This document shows positions 34,321 through 42,805 of a DNA stretch of 64,000 nt, piece by piece. Position numbers and translations under genes: made by a program. Origin of the DNA: Yanghanlia caeni. GTDB taxonomy: Bacteria; Pseudomonadota; Gammaproteobacteria; Burkholderiales; Burkholderiaceae_B. The DNA lies in assembly GCA_030733815.1 (NCBI GenBank), contig JAUZQE010000007.1, positions 1 through 64,000 of the forward strand, written 5' to 3'. Positions within the stretch are counted from its first letter, which is position 1, and each line of letters opens with the position of its first letter. The notes under the pieces are model-generated. The model made no database searches, was not told the DNA's origin, and worked only from the letters and a program-made list of their open reading frames with translations.

Positions 34321-36663
34321 TCACAAATCAAGCACCAGCTTCCCGCCTCCCCTGCTTCGTGAGCAGCACGCCATCATCCGCGCATTCTGCCTGCGCTCCG
34401 CCGGGCTCAATATGCTGTCACGGTGATCCACCTCGCCCGCCACCACCGGAACCTCACAGATGCCACATAGCCCTTCCTCGCAGTCGCTCTGCACGTCGAT
34501 ATTCTTGGCGCGCAGCGTATCCAGCAGGCTAGTGTCATTGCGGACGGTGAGCGTCAGCCCGGAATTGCGCAGCTCGACCTCAAAGCACTGCTCCTTGGCG
34601 GGGTCGAGCTTGGGCCGGTCATTGCTGAAATGCTCGACGTGCAGAGCATCCTCCGGCAGACCAGCCTGCGTCACGGCCACCTGCAAGGCCTCGAGCATGC
34701 GAGTCGGCCCGCACGCATAGATCTGCACCCCGGCTTCGCCGGCCAGCCGTGCCGCCAGCGCGTTGAAGTCGTTGCGCCGGCCTTCCTCACTGATGTGCAG
34801 CGTCAGGCGCTCGCCGTGCAGGGCCTGCAGCTCGTCGCCGAATGCCATCCAGTCGCGGTTGCGGCAGCTGTAATGGAACTCATAATCGAGCCCCAGTTCC
34901 CGGGCGCGTCGCGCCATGGTCATGACGGGGGTGATACCGATTCCACCGGCCACGAACACGTAGCGGCCGGCGTGTGATTCGTCCATGCGGAAATGATTGC
35001 GCGGGCCACGCACCCGCAACACCGTACCCGGCTTCACCGAGCTGTGAATCCAGGCCGAGCCGCCGCGGCTGGCCGGGTCTTTCAGCACGGCCACCTCCCA
35101 CGCGGCACGATCGACAGGATCGCCGCACAGCGAGTACTGGCGCGCCAGATCGCCCTGCCCGCACTCAATGTCGATGTGCGCGCCGGGCGTCCATTGCGGC
35201 AGCGCGGAACCATGTGGCGACCTCAGGCGCAGCAACACGGTATCGCGTGCCACTTCCCGCACACTCTCGACCTCCAGGTTGCGGATGACGTTCTTCGCCA
35301 GGGGCGCCCCCAGCCGCACGTCCTGATTCCAGGTACGCACCGTGGGATCACGCCGTTCGGGGTTCTGCGCCGGGTCCCATTCCACGATGAGCGCACGCGG
35401 GCCGCGGAAGGCGAGGTTGTGGACGTATTCGTACGTTTGCTCGGCAAGCTTCATGTGCGGCAGGCGGCGGCTGAGTTCGCCAATGATGATCTGCATCTCC
35501 ATGCGGCCGATATTCTTGCCCAGACATTGATGCGCACCGAAGCCGAAGGTGAGGTGATCAACGGAGTTGTCGCGGCGAATATCGAACAGATCGGGATCGG
35601 CGAAATGGCCGGGATCATGGTTGCCCGAATTCACCACCAGCAGCAGACGTGCGCCGGCCGGAATCTTGACGCCCTCGATCTCGACGTCGCGCGTGGCCCG
35701 GCGCCGCCACGACGCGATTGAACCACTGTGCCGCAGGCACTCTTCCACCGCCGGCGAGATCAACTCGGGATTGGCGCACAGATCGCGCCAGTCGTCGGGG
35801 TGCTCGAGCAGCAGCTTGATGGCATTGGCCGACGCAAACGAGGTCGATTCATGTGCCGCCACGATGATCGCCATCATCATGGAATGCAGGTAAGAATCGG
35901 TCACCACGTCGGGGTACTGCTTCTGCTGACGAATCGAATAACGCATCCAGCCGGGCCCGTCGGGCGTCTGGCGCATTTTTTCCAGCACCTTGCCCGAAAA
36001 CTGCCAGAACTGACCTACGGTATGGGCGATTTCCACCCGTTGCTCAGGCGTGGGCCGTCCGAACGCGTTCACGGTGTGTGCGATCGAAAAGCGCTTCATG
36101 GTCTCGCGATCAGCGTCGTCGTCGATTCCCAAAAAATGCAGGGCGACCGTGAAGGGCACTTCCCACAGCAGGTTGCGCACCAGGTCGACCCGGCCGTCGT
36201 CGATGAAACGGTCGATGGCCTCGGTGACCAGGCGGCGCACCATGGGTTCGTGTTCGCGCAGATGTTCGGGCGTGAACGGTTCCATGAGCACACGGCGGCG
36301 GGCCATGTGCATGGGCTCGTCTTCATTCACCAGCGTGCGGTTCATGGCGTAGCCATACTGGCCCAGAATTTCCTTCACCTCCGGCGGCGGCGTGCCCACC
36401 GGCTCCAGCACATTCGACGGGCTGAAGGTGATCGGATCGCGAAAAATGTCCTTGATGGCCTGATACCGGGTAACGACCCAGTAACCCAGCTTCGGGCTGT
36501 AGAAGACCGGTCGTTCCTCGCGCGCCCAGCGTACGAATTCCGACGGGTTTTCCATGTAGGCGTCTTGGAACGGATCGAACTCGGCCGCCTTGCGGCTCAG
36601 GGGGCATCCACCGGCCGGGGCGGCGCTGTGGCTGACGGGGCATTGGGAAGCGAGGGTACTCAT
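34321..36663 (-). CDS. Self-sufficient cytochrome P450 fused to phthalate-dioxygenase-type reductase (CYP116B-like)
   Basis: A 780-residue fusion. The heme domain (about 1-450) has the I-helix AAHESTS, the ExxR pair EECLR, and the Cys loop FGFGAHQCLG with Cys380. The FMN/NADH reductase domain (about 470-690) has RQYSLCG, a flavin motif, and GGIGITPVM. The C-terminal plant-type [2Fe-2S] domain has CEEGLCGIC and a later CC pair. One chain therefore carries electrons from NAD(P)H to heme, as in P450RhF. The family oxidises aromatics, ethers and thioethers. The ATG at 36663 is chosen for family length. The gene diverges from an IclR regulator. Confidence 0.93.
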   Translation of the reverse strand: MSTLASQCPVSHSAAPAGGCPLSRKAAEFDPFQDAYMENPSEFVRWAREERPVFYSPKLGYWVVTRYQAIKDIFRDPITFSPSNVLEPVGTPPPEVKEILGQYGYAMNRTLVNEDEPMHMARRRVLMEPFTPEHLREHEPMVRRLVTEAIDRFIDDGRVDLVRNLLWEVPFTVALHFLGIDDDADRETMKRFSIAHTVNAFGRPTPEQRVEIAHTVGQFWQFSGKVLEKMRQTPDGPGWMRYSIRQQKQYPDVVTDSYLHSMMMAIIVAAHESTSFASANAIKLLLEHPDDWRDLCANPELISPAVEECLRHSGSIASWRRRATRDVEIEGVKIPAGARLLLVVNSGNHDPGHFADPDLFDIRRDNSVDHLTFGFGAHQCLGKNIGRMEMQIIIGELSRRLPHMKLAEQTYEYVHNLAFRGPRALIVEWDPAQNPERRDPTVRTWNQDVRLGAPLAKNVIRNLEVESVREVARDTVLLRLRSPHGSALPQWTPGAHIDIECGQGDLARQYSLCGDPVDRAAWEVAVLKDPASRGGSAWIHSSVKPGTVLRVRGPRNHFRMDESHAGRYVFVAGGIGITPVMTMARRARELGLDYEFHYSCRNRDWMAFGDELQALHGERLTLHISEEGRRNDFNALAARLAGEAGVQIYACGPTRMLEALQVAVTQAGLPEDALHVEHFSNDRPKLDPAKEQCFEVELRNSGLTLTVRNDTSLLDTLRAKNIDVQSDCEEGLCGICEVPVVAGEVDHRDSILSPAERRQNARMMACCSRSRGGGKLVLDL

Positions 36664-36719
36664 GAACGTGCTCCGTGCTTGATGTGAATCAAGCGAATTT
36701 TCACTTTTGCGTAACTCTA

Positions 36720-36735
36720 ACACGCATTGCGTAAT
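36720..36735. promoter_or_regulatory. Operator-like site between the P450 and IclR genes
   Basis: ACGCA-T-TGCGT (36722-36732) is an odd palindrome, extended on the right to TGCGTAAT. The right half is identical to that of the 17-bp palindrome at 37694, and a second half-site TGCGTAA starts at 36708. Its place in the divergent promoter suggests IclR-type autoregulation plus control of the P450. Confidence 0.6.
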
Positions 36736-36801
36736 TCACTCGATCAGGAAAACCCTGAAACGATATACTTCGACATTCCCTGCGCATGTGCTGATGACTT
36801 C

Positions 36802-37641
36802 ATGACATCCCCCAAAACGGAATCCACCCTGCCCGAACGCGACCGCCGCCAGCGCGTTCAGGCCGCCACCACCGGCATGGTGCTGCTCAAGGCGCTGGCC
36901 CGCCTCGGTGGCCGCGCCAGCCTCACCACCCTCGCCCGCCATGTCGAAGAGAATCCGGCGAAGGTGCACCGTTACCTCATCAGCATGATGGAAGAGGGGC
37001 TGGTCGACCAGGACCCGATTTCATTGCAGTACTTTCTGGGCGCCGAAGCCATCCAGATCGGCCTTGCGGCCATGCGGCTTGCCGACCCGCTGCGCATCGC
37101 GGAGCCGGCCCTCGCCCGCCTGCGTCAAGATCTGGAAATGACCTGCTTCATGGCGGTAATGGGCAACAAGGGCCCCACCATCGTGCGCTTCGAAGAACCG
37201 GGGCTGCCCGTCACGCTGAACGTACGGGTCGGGTCGGTGTTGTCGCTGCTGTGGTCGGCCACGGGGCGTGTGTTCCTGGCCTACCTGGACGACAGCCGCG
37301 TTGAAGAACTCGCCCACGCAGAACTGGCCGGCATTTCCGAGGCCCAACGCGCCACGCTGGATGCCGTCGACCCCATTGCAGCACTCAAGCGGCAGGTGCG
37401 TGCAACCGGCATGGCAATCGTGCGCGACACCAATCTACAGGGCATCAGTGCCATTGCGCTGCCCGTATTCGATTTTTCCGATCACCTGGCCGCCGTCATC
37501 ACGGTGTTGGGCGCAACCGGCAGCTTCGACACGGAGCCCGATGGTCGCGTTGCCCGGGCCCTGCAGGCTGAAAGCGCAGCCATCAGCCGGGCGTTGGGGC
37601 ACCGTATCGACGAGTCGCCCGCCCGCACCCCCACGCCCTGA
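36802..37641 (+). CDS. IclR-family transcriptional regulator
   Basis: A 279-residue regulator. An N-terminal winged helix (residues about 22-80; LTTLARHVEENPAKVHRYL recognition segment) is followed by the effector domain (about 95-265) with LPVFDFSDHLAAVITVLG near its end. IclR proteins sense small organic acids or aromatics. The ATG at 36802 was chosen over 36727, since the longer form would put the operator inside the coding region. It diverges from the P450 gene and precedes the Bug receptor, and probably controls both. Confidence 0.88.
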   Translation: MTSPKTESTLPERDRRQRVQAATTGMVLLKALARLGGRASLTTLARHVEENPAKVHRYLISMMEEGLVDQDPISLQYFLGAEAIQIGLAAMRLADPLRIAEPALARLRQDLEMTCFMAVMGNKGPTIVRFEEPGLPVTLNVRVGSVLSLLWSATGRVFLAYLDDSRVEELAHAELAGISEAQRATLDAVDPIAALKRQVRATGMAIVRDTNLQGISAIALPVFDFSDHLAAVITVLGATGSFDTEPDGRVARALQAESAAISRALGHRIDESPARTPTP

Positions 37642-37693
37642 CGTGCGACACGCCAGATCTCCCCACGCATCACAGGGTAATTGCTGATCCCCG

Positions 37694-37710
37694 ATTACGC
37701 ACTGCGTAAT
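37694..37710. promoter_or_regulatory. 17-bp perfect palindrome, likely IclR operator of the Bug receptor gene
   Basis: ATTACGCA-C-TGCGTAAT is a perfect odd palindrome 85 bp before the Bug ATG. A TAGAAT -10-like element lies at 37723-37728, so the palindrome would overlap the -35 region. The same right arm occurs in the P450/IclR gap. Confidence 0.7.
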
Positions 37711-37794
37711 AAAGTTTACGTTTAGAATATCCATCCTTAAACGCGAACCCGTGCTGTCGCAGCAATAACGATTTCCACTCATACAGGGGAGACA

Positions 37795-38772
37795 ATGAAG
37801 ATTTTCAAGACTCTTGCCGTCGCGGCCCTCGCCGCTGCTCCGCTCCTTGCCGCCATGCCGGCGCAGGCCGCCTATCCCGAACAATCGATTCGCTGGCTCG
37901 TGCCCTACCCGGCCGGCGGCGGGTCCGACTTCCTTGCGCGCACGATCGGCAATGCATTGGGCCCGATCACGGGTCAATCGATCGTCATCGAGAACAAGCC
38001 GGGCGGCAATACTTCGATCGCCGCGTCGGAAACGGCACGCGCGAAGCCCGACGGCTACACGGTTCTTTCGGCCGACAATGGCACGCTGGTCTTTAACCCC
38101 GCCCTGTACTCGAAGCTTTCGTACGACCCGGCCAAAGACCTCGCCCCCGTCACCCTGCTCGGGCGCTTTCCAATGATTCTGGTGGCCGACCCGAACTCCG
38201 GTCTGAACAGCGTGGATGACGTGATTCAGCGCGCCCGCTCCGACGGAAACGGCTTGAACTTCGCCTCGGCAGGTGCCGGCAGCCCGCACCATCTGGCCAT
38301 GGAGCTGTTCAAGTACGAACTCAAGCTCGACACCATGACCCATATTCCCTACAAGGGTGCCGCGCCGTCGCTCACCGACGTGGCGGGCGGACAGGTGCCC
38401 GTGATGATGGTCGATCTGGCCGCAGGCGCGGGGTTCATTCACGGTGGCAAGGTCAAACCGCTTGCCGTGGCGCACACCGAGCGCCTGCCCCAGTTGCCCG
38501 ACGTGCCCACCTTCGCGGAACTGGGTTACCCCAGCATTGTCGCGGCCGCTCACGTCGGCATGGTCGTACCCAGCGCGACACCCAAAGAAGTCATCGATGC
38601 CTTGAACGCCAAGGTGGTCGAGGCGCTGAACGAGCCGAAGACCCACGCCACGCTGGTGGAGTTCGGTGTTCAGCCGGTGGGCAATTCACCCGCTGAATAC
38701 GCGGAAATGCTCAAGGCGGAAACCGAACGCTGGCACGCCCTGATCAAGGAGCGGGGCATCACCCTGGACTGA
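37795..38772 (+). CDS. Bug-family periplasmic solute receptor (tripartite tricarboxylate transporter type)
   Basis: A 325-residue protein with a signal peptide (cleavage after AQA near residue 23), then IRWLVPYPAGGGSDFLAR, the NKPGGNTSIA and PYKGAAPSLTDVAGG segments that mark Bug receptors. These bind carboxylates, aromatic acids or amides in Burkholderiales, often without a local transporter partner. No TctA/TctB genes are seen here. The upstream palindrome links it to the IclR regulator and the P450, so it may capture the P450 substrate or product. Confidence 0.93.
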   Translation: MKIFKTLAVAALAAAPLLAAMPAQAAYPEQSIRWLVPYPAGGGSDFLARTIGNALGPITGQSIVIENKPGGNTSIAASETARAKPDGYTVLSADNGTLVFNPALYSKLSYDPAKDLAPVTLLGRFPMILVADPNSGLNSVDDVIQRARSDGNGLNFASAGAGSPHHLAMELFKYELKLDTMTHIPYKGAAPSLTDVAGGQVPVMMVDLAAGAGFIHGGKVKPLAVAHTERLPQLPDVPTFAELGYPSIVAAAHVGMVVPSATPKEVIDALNAKVVEALNEPKTHATLVEFGVQPVGNSPAEYAEMLKAETERWHALIKERGITLD

Positions 38773-38780
38773 TCTGCAGC

Positions 38781-39599
38781 TCAACCCTTCCTGCCGGCCT
38801 GATCAATCGCCCCGCCCGCAACGGTGGGGCGATTATCATTGTGCCGTACGGCCTGGATGAACCGCTGCACGATGCCGGCGGAATAATGACTGGCCACCCC
38901 GCTCAGAAACGCGTTGAAGTCATGACATGCCGTATCGTCGGCCCGGTCTGACACGACCCGCAGCACTGCAAAGGGCAAGTCATATTCATGGCAGATCTGT
39001 GCCACCGCCGCACCCTCCATTTCAACGCACAACGCGTCGGGCAGCTCGGCCCTCAGGGCCTGCACCGTCGACGCTTCGCAAATGAACTGGTCGCCACTGA
39101 TGATCAGGCCGCGGTGCACGCGGGGCTGCTCCAGGCCAAATGCTCTGCGGCTGGCGGGCGAAATGTCGCGCGGCCAGTCGTTCATCAGGTAGTCGTGCGC
39201 GGCCTGATCCAGCAGCCCGGCCAGCGCCGGGTCGGCCGCCAGGTGGCTGCACCCCAACAGGGGAACCTGATGGCGCGGAAACAGCGGGCTTGCGTCCAGA
39301 TCATGCTGCAGCAACGTGGTGCCGATCACCACGTCACCCACGCGCACCAGCGCCGCCACACCACCGGCCAGGCCGGTGAACACCAGAGCATTCACGTTGA
39401 ACTCGCGTATGAGTGTGACCGCCGTGGCCGCCGCCGCCACCTTGCCGATGCGGGCGAGCACGACGACGCAACGCTGCCCGTGCAGCAGGCCCGTGTGATA
39501 GTCGCGCATGCCGATGCGCCGCGTGGTGACCGACGCCATTTGCGCGAGCAGCCCCGCGATTTCGTCGTGCATGGCCGCCATGATGCCAATACGCTGCAT
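38781..39599 (-). CDS. Nucleoside phosphorylase-fold protein, MTA/SAH nucleosidase-like
   Basis: A 272-residue protein of the PNP/UDP fold. The N-terminal IGIMAAMHDEI is the family start, followed by GLAGG (glycine loop) and the purine/ribose-side VEMEGAAVAQIC and VVSDRADD segments. The final segment keeps the Asp (DRADD) used for base protonation. The MTA/SAH nucleosidase cleaves methylthioadenosine and S-adenosylhomocysteine. This copy is longer than the about 230-residue enzyme owing to an insert near residues 105-155. The ATG at 39599 has GAGGTAAGG upstream. Confidence 0.82.
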   Translation of the reverse strand: MQRIGIMAAMHDEIAGLLAQMASVTTRRIGMRDYHTGLLHGQRCVVVLARIGKVAAAATAVTLIREFNVNALVFTGLAGGVAALVRVGDVVIGTTLLQHDLDASPLFPRHQVPLLGCSHLAADPALAGLLDQAAHDYLMNDWPRDISPASRRAFGLEQPRVHRGLIISGDQFICEASTVQALRAELPDALCVEMEGAAVAQICHEYDLPFAVLRVVSDRADDTACHDFNAFLSGVASHYSAGIVQRFIQAVRHNDNRPTVAGGAIDQAGRKG

Positions 39600-39751
39600 T
39601 GCCTTACCTCGCAAGTTTTGTGCGCATTAAAGCACGGTGCCCGAATGGGGAAAATCCCTAGACGCCAGGCACGACACCCGGTGAGCGACTCTCTATACTT
39701 GATCGGCTTCATGCCTTAACCGGCTTCATGCGCATTCAAGGAAACCGCAAC

Positions 39752-40234
39752 ATGTCTCCAGAGCAGTATTTGCATTCCATTGCAGAAAACTTCGGTGAAC
39801 ACATCGCACTCGACGACGGCGACGTCGCCGTCTCGTACTCTGAACTGGCCGTGGCGGTGCAGGCAATGAGCGTGGCGCTGGCCAATATGGACCCGACCCC
39901 GGGCTCCACCGTGGCCATATGTGCCGATTATTGCCACGAATATCTGGTCGCCGTGCTTGCCGTGCAAACGGCCGGCAAGAAGCTTCTGCCGCTCAGCACC
40001 CGCGCCGACCGGCAGTCGTTTGCCGATCTCCTGAACTCGGCCCTGCCCACGTGCATCATCGTCGACGAAACCGGCGACGCCCTCATCCCCTGCGACGACG
40101 ACCTCAAGATCCGGTTTTCGCAGTTTCCCGGGCTGGTGCTCACCTACCGCGGCGAAGAAATGCCGGGGCCCGAAGCGTTCGAACGCTTCGGGCTGCCGCA
40201 GCCTGAACCCGAAGCGGGCGAAGAACCGGCCTGA
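39752..40234 (+). CDS. Short AMP-binding-domain fragment-like protein
   Basis: The 160-residue protein resembles only the first 120 or so residues of acyl-CoA synthetase-type enzymes (the stretch around residues 15-100: HIALDDGDVAVSYSELA, GSTVAICADYCHEYLVAVLAVQTAGKKLLPLS). It lacks the ATP-binding P-loop and the catalytic lysine domain. A tail rich in Glu and Pro ends it. It could be a remnant or a stand-alone accessory protein. The frame is intact and has an AAGGAAA ribosome site, so it is not obviously decaying. An ATG at 39728 is an alternative start. Confidence 0.55.
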   Translation: MSPEQYLHSIAENFGEHIALDDGDVAVSYSELAVAVQAMSVALANMDPTPGSTVAICADYCHEYLVAVLAVQTAGKKLLPLSTRADRQSFADLLNSALPTCIIVDETGDALIPCDDDLKIRFSQFPGLVLTYRGEEMPGPEAFERFGLPQPEPEAGEEPA

Positions 40235-40279
40235 ACGACAGCCCTATAATCGGCTCATTGCAACCTCAAGGCCGCAACC

Positions 40280-40690
40280 ATGTCTCAGAACACGCTCGAC
40301 GAACTCGCCCGACTGATTCTGCGCCTTGTGCTGGGCGTACTGATACTTCTGCACGGGTGGGCCAAGATTCGCACGGGTATCGGTGGCATTGAAGCCATGC
40401 TCGCCATGAAGGGGCTGCCGGGTTTTTTTGCCTGGGGCGTGTATGTTGGCGAAGTGCTCGCGCCCATTCTGCTCATAGCCGGCATCTGGTCGCGCATGGC
40501 GGCCGCACTCATCGCCATCAACATGCTGGTGGCCGTATTTCTCGCGCACATGGGTCATCTTGGCCAGTTCACGAGCTCGGGCGGTTGGCAGCTTGAACTT
40601 CAGGCCATGTTCTTCGTGGCGGCGCTGGCCCTCATGATGCTCGGCGCGGGCCGCTATTCGGTGGCCGGGCGCAGCGGCCGCTGGAACTGA
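40280..40690 (+). CDS. DoxX-family membrane protein
   Basis: A 136-residue inner-membrane protein with four helices and the DoxX signature: LARLILRLVLGVLILLHGWAK at the start and GLPGFFAWGVYVGEVLAPILLIAG in helix 2. The family includes thiosulfate:quinone oxidoreductase subunits and many redox-linked or stress membrane proteins of unknown role. It lies 45 bp after the AMP-binding fragment and 10 bp before the patatin gene, so the three may be co-transcribed. Confidence 0.88.
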   Translation: MSQNTLDELARLILRLVLGVLILLHGWAKIRTGIGGIEAMLAMKGLPGFFAWGVYVGEVLAPILLIAGIWSRMAAALIAINMLVAVFLAHMGHLGQFTSSGGWQLELQAMFFVAALALMMLGAGRYSVAGRSGRWN

Positions 40691-40700
40691 CTGCGGCGAC

Positions 40701-41615
40701 ATGGCCGTGAACCGGCGTAGCCGCAAGCCGCGCATCGGCCTGGCACTGGGCAGCGGCTCGGCGCGCGGGTGGGCACATCTTGGGGTCGTCAGAACCCTGG
40801 TGCAAGCGGGCATCCGGCCCGACATCGTCTGCGGCACGTCAATCGGTGCACTCGTGGCCGCCGCGCACGCCTGCGGCGAGCTCGAGCGCTTCGAAGCCTG
40901 GACACGGCAGCTCAAGATGCGCGACGTGCTGTCCCTCATGGACTTTCACCTGACGGGCGGCATGCTCAAGGGCGAGCGCCTGATGGCGTTCTTCCGGCGC
41001 CATTTCATGGATCGGCCCATCGAGGCGCTGAACGTACCCTTTGCCGCCGTGGCCACCGATTTGCATACCGGGCAAGAGGTCTGGCTCCAGGAAGGCTCGA
41101 CCACCGACGCGGTGCGCGCCTCGATTGCCCTGCCCGGCCTGTTTTCACCGGTATGGGTCGACGGCCGGTTGCTGGTCGACGGCGGGCTGGTGAACCCCGT
41201 TCCTGTATCGCTCGCACGGGCAATGGGCGCCGATATCGTTTTGGCCGTTGACCTGAACGCCGACATACTGGGGCGCCATCTGGACGCTTCGGTCGCGCAG
41301 AAAGTGGGCAGCAGCATCGGCAGCGCCTGGCGCCAGCACGTGCCCGACGCGCTCGCGGCCCTGCTGCCGACGAGCAATCATGATGACGACACCGGCATGC
41401 CGTCGCTTCTGGATATCGTGGCAAGCAGCATCAATATCATGCAAGTGCGCATCACCCGCAGCCGCATGGCGGGCGACCCGGCCGACGCCGTGATTGCGCC
41501 GGCGCTGGCCACGCTGGGCCTGATGGATTTCCACAAGGCGGCGCTGGCCATCGAGGCCGGCGAACAGGCAGCCACCGCCAGCCTGCCCGCCCTGCAGCGC
41601 CTGGGCCTGCTGTAA
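40701..41615 (+). CDS. Patatin-like phospholipase, RssA-type
   Basis: A 304-residue serine hydrolase with the oxyanion loop GSGSARGWAH (residues 17-26), the nucleophile elbow GTSIG (Ser47) and the catalytic Asp in the DGGLVNP segment. This is the bacterial patatin group (RssA, about 300 residues), which hydrolyses acyl ester bonds of lipids and has no signal peptide. It follows doxX by 10 bp. It converges with the AraC-type gene. Confidence 0.9.
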   Translation: MAVNRRSRKPRIGLALGSGSARGWAHLGVVRTLVQAGIRPDIVCGTSIGALVAAAHACGELERFEAWTRQLKMRDVLSLMDFHLTGGMLKGERLMAFFRRHFMDRPIEALNVPFAAVATDLHTGQEVWLQEGSTTDAVRASIALPGLFSPVWVDGRLLVDGGLVNPVPVSLARAMGADIVLAVDLNADILGRHLDASVAQKVGSSIGSAWRQHVPDALAALLPTSNHDDDTGMPSLLDIVASSINIMQVRITRSRMAGDPADAVIAPALATLGLMDFHKAALAIEAGEQAATASLPALQRLGLL

Positions 41616-41651
41616 CGACCCCGTGTTAACAATGGGCCGAAGGCAGCAACG

Positions 41652-42563
41652 TCACGCTGACGCCACCTGCACGGCCGCCGCAGCTTCCTGGCGACAGGCG
41701 CGTACGAACTCGGATGGTGCCATGCCCATATTGCGCTTGAACATGGTGGTGAAGGCACTTTGATTCTGGTAGCCCAAATCAAAGGCCACGTCGAATACCG
41801 GCTTGCCTTCGGAAAGCCAGTCGACTGCCGTAAGCAGGCGCACATGCTGGCGCCATTGCACGAAGGGCATGCCCAGTTCCTGCACGAACAGGCGATACAG
41901 GGTACGCGGGTCACAGCCCAGTTCCTCAGCCCATTCCTGCAGCGTGGTGTTGTCGTCGAGGTGCTGTTGAATATGCGTGCAGATGCGCACCAGGCGCGGG
42001 TCGCGCGGCGCATTCAACTGTGCCATGCCTTCGCCGTTATGGCGGAACTCTTCCAGAAGTGCCGCCACCAGAACCTGGGCCCGCCGGTCGGGAACGGGGC
42101 CGCTGATGAGTGCGGTTTCGGAAATGAGTTCGCGCATGAGGGGCGTGACGCGCAGCAGGCAGCTGCGATCGGGAAGCTGGTCGGTGCTGGCCGGGTTCAG
42201 GTACAGGGAACGCAGACTGACTTTGCCGAGCATGCGCACCTTGTATGTGGTGTGAGGAACCAGCCACAACGCGCTGCCGGTTCCCACCACCCAGTGCCCA
42301 TGCCGGCTTGATACCAGCAACGCACCCGTTAGCGGCAGCTTGAGCACGCCCATGGCGTGCCCGTTTCCGGTAATTAAAGTGGAATCGGTGAAATCGCGGC
42401 ACAGGCCGCCCATGAGCACGGCGTCGGCAGCGACGGTGTTGGCCGTAGCGGCAGAGGGATCGTGCACAGTGCCGGCCTGATGGCCGGTCATGCCAGAGAC
42501 GCCGCCGACCGGCTGGCCGGACGAAATTTCGGACACGTGAGCAAAACCAGACAGCAAGGACAT
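41652..42563 (-). CDS. AraC-family transcriptional regulator
   Basis: A 303-residue protein with a cupin-like N-terminal half (VVGTGSALWLVPHTTYKV type) and the C-terminal double helix-turn-helix (TTLQEWAEELGCDPRTLYRLFVQ and VAFDLGYQNQSAFTTMFKRNMG, residues about 205-295). The 42564-42805 gap before it holds two inverted repeats. Neighbours are patatin and acs. No target pathway can be fixed from sequence. Confidence 0.9.
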   Translation of the reverse strand: MSLLSGFAHVSEISSGQPVGGVSGMTGHQAGTVHDPSAATANTVAADAVLMGGLCRDFTDSTLITGNGHAMGVLKLPLTGALLVSSRHGHWVVGTGSALWLVPHTTYKVRMLGKVSLRSLYLNPASTDQLPDRSCLLRVTPLMRELISETALISGPVPDRRAQVLVAALLEEFRHNGEGMAQLNAPRDPRLVRICTHIQQHLDDNTTLQEWAEELGCDPRTLYRLFVQELGMPFVQWRQHVRLLTAVDWLSEGKPVFDVAFDLGYQNQSAFTTMFKRNMGMAPSEFVRACRQEAAAAVQVASA

Positions 42564-42594
42564 ACCTGATGATTCCTCCTGCGCGTTTCGTAAT

Positions 42595-42620
42595 TACGGC
42601 CGCCCGTACGGGCGGCCGTA
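42595..42620. repeat. 26-bp perfect palindrome between AraC-type gene and acs
   Basis: The arms TACGGCCGCCCGT and ACGGGCGGCCGTA meet with no spacer at 42607/42608. It lies 32 bp upstream of the AraC-family start codon. Confidence 0.75.
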
Positions 42621-42693
42621 TGGCCGGAAGCCGCAGTTGCGCCCCCAGGCGAACTCACTACTTGTCTTTCAGGTGATTCTAGCCACGCCCGGA

Positions 42694-42713
42694 TTTACCT
42701 CCATAAAGGTAAA
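42694..42713. repeat. Inverted repeat TTTACCT-N6-AGGTAAA
   Basis: Seven-base arms at 42694-42700 and 42707-42713, in the gap upstream of the AraC-family gene and downstream of acs. It could be a regulator site or part of the acs transcript end. Confidence 0.5.
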
Positions 42714-42762
42714 CCCCACCCGGGGCCTGACGCCGACGCCGTGCCGCTCACGCCTGCGCCAG

Positions 42763-42790
42763 GGGCCGGCAGGGATTCCCCCGCCGGCCC
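42763..42790 (-). terminator. GC-rich hairpin just after acs
   Basis: GGGCCGGC and GCCGGCCC (8-bp arms, 12-base loop) lie 16 bp past the acs stop in its direction of transcription. No T tract follows, so confidence is low. Confidence 0.35.
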
Positions 42791-42805
42791 GCTTCTGCAC
42801 AACCT

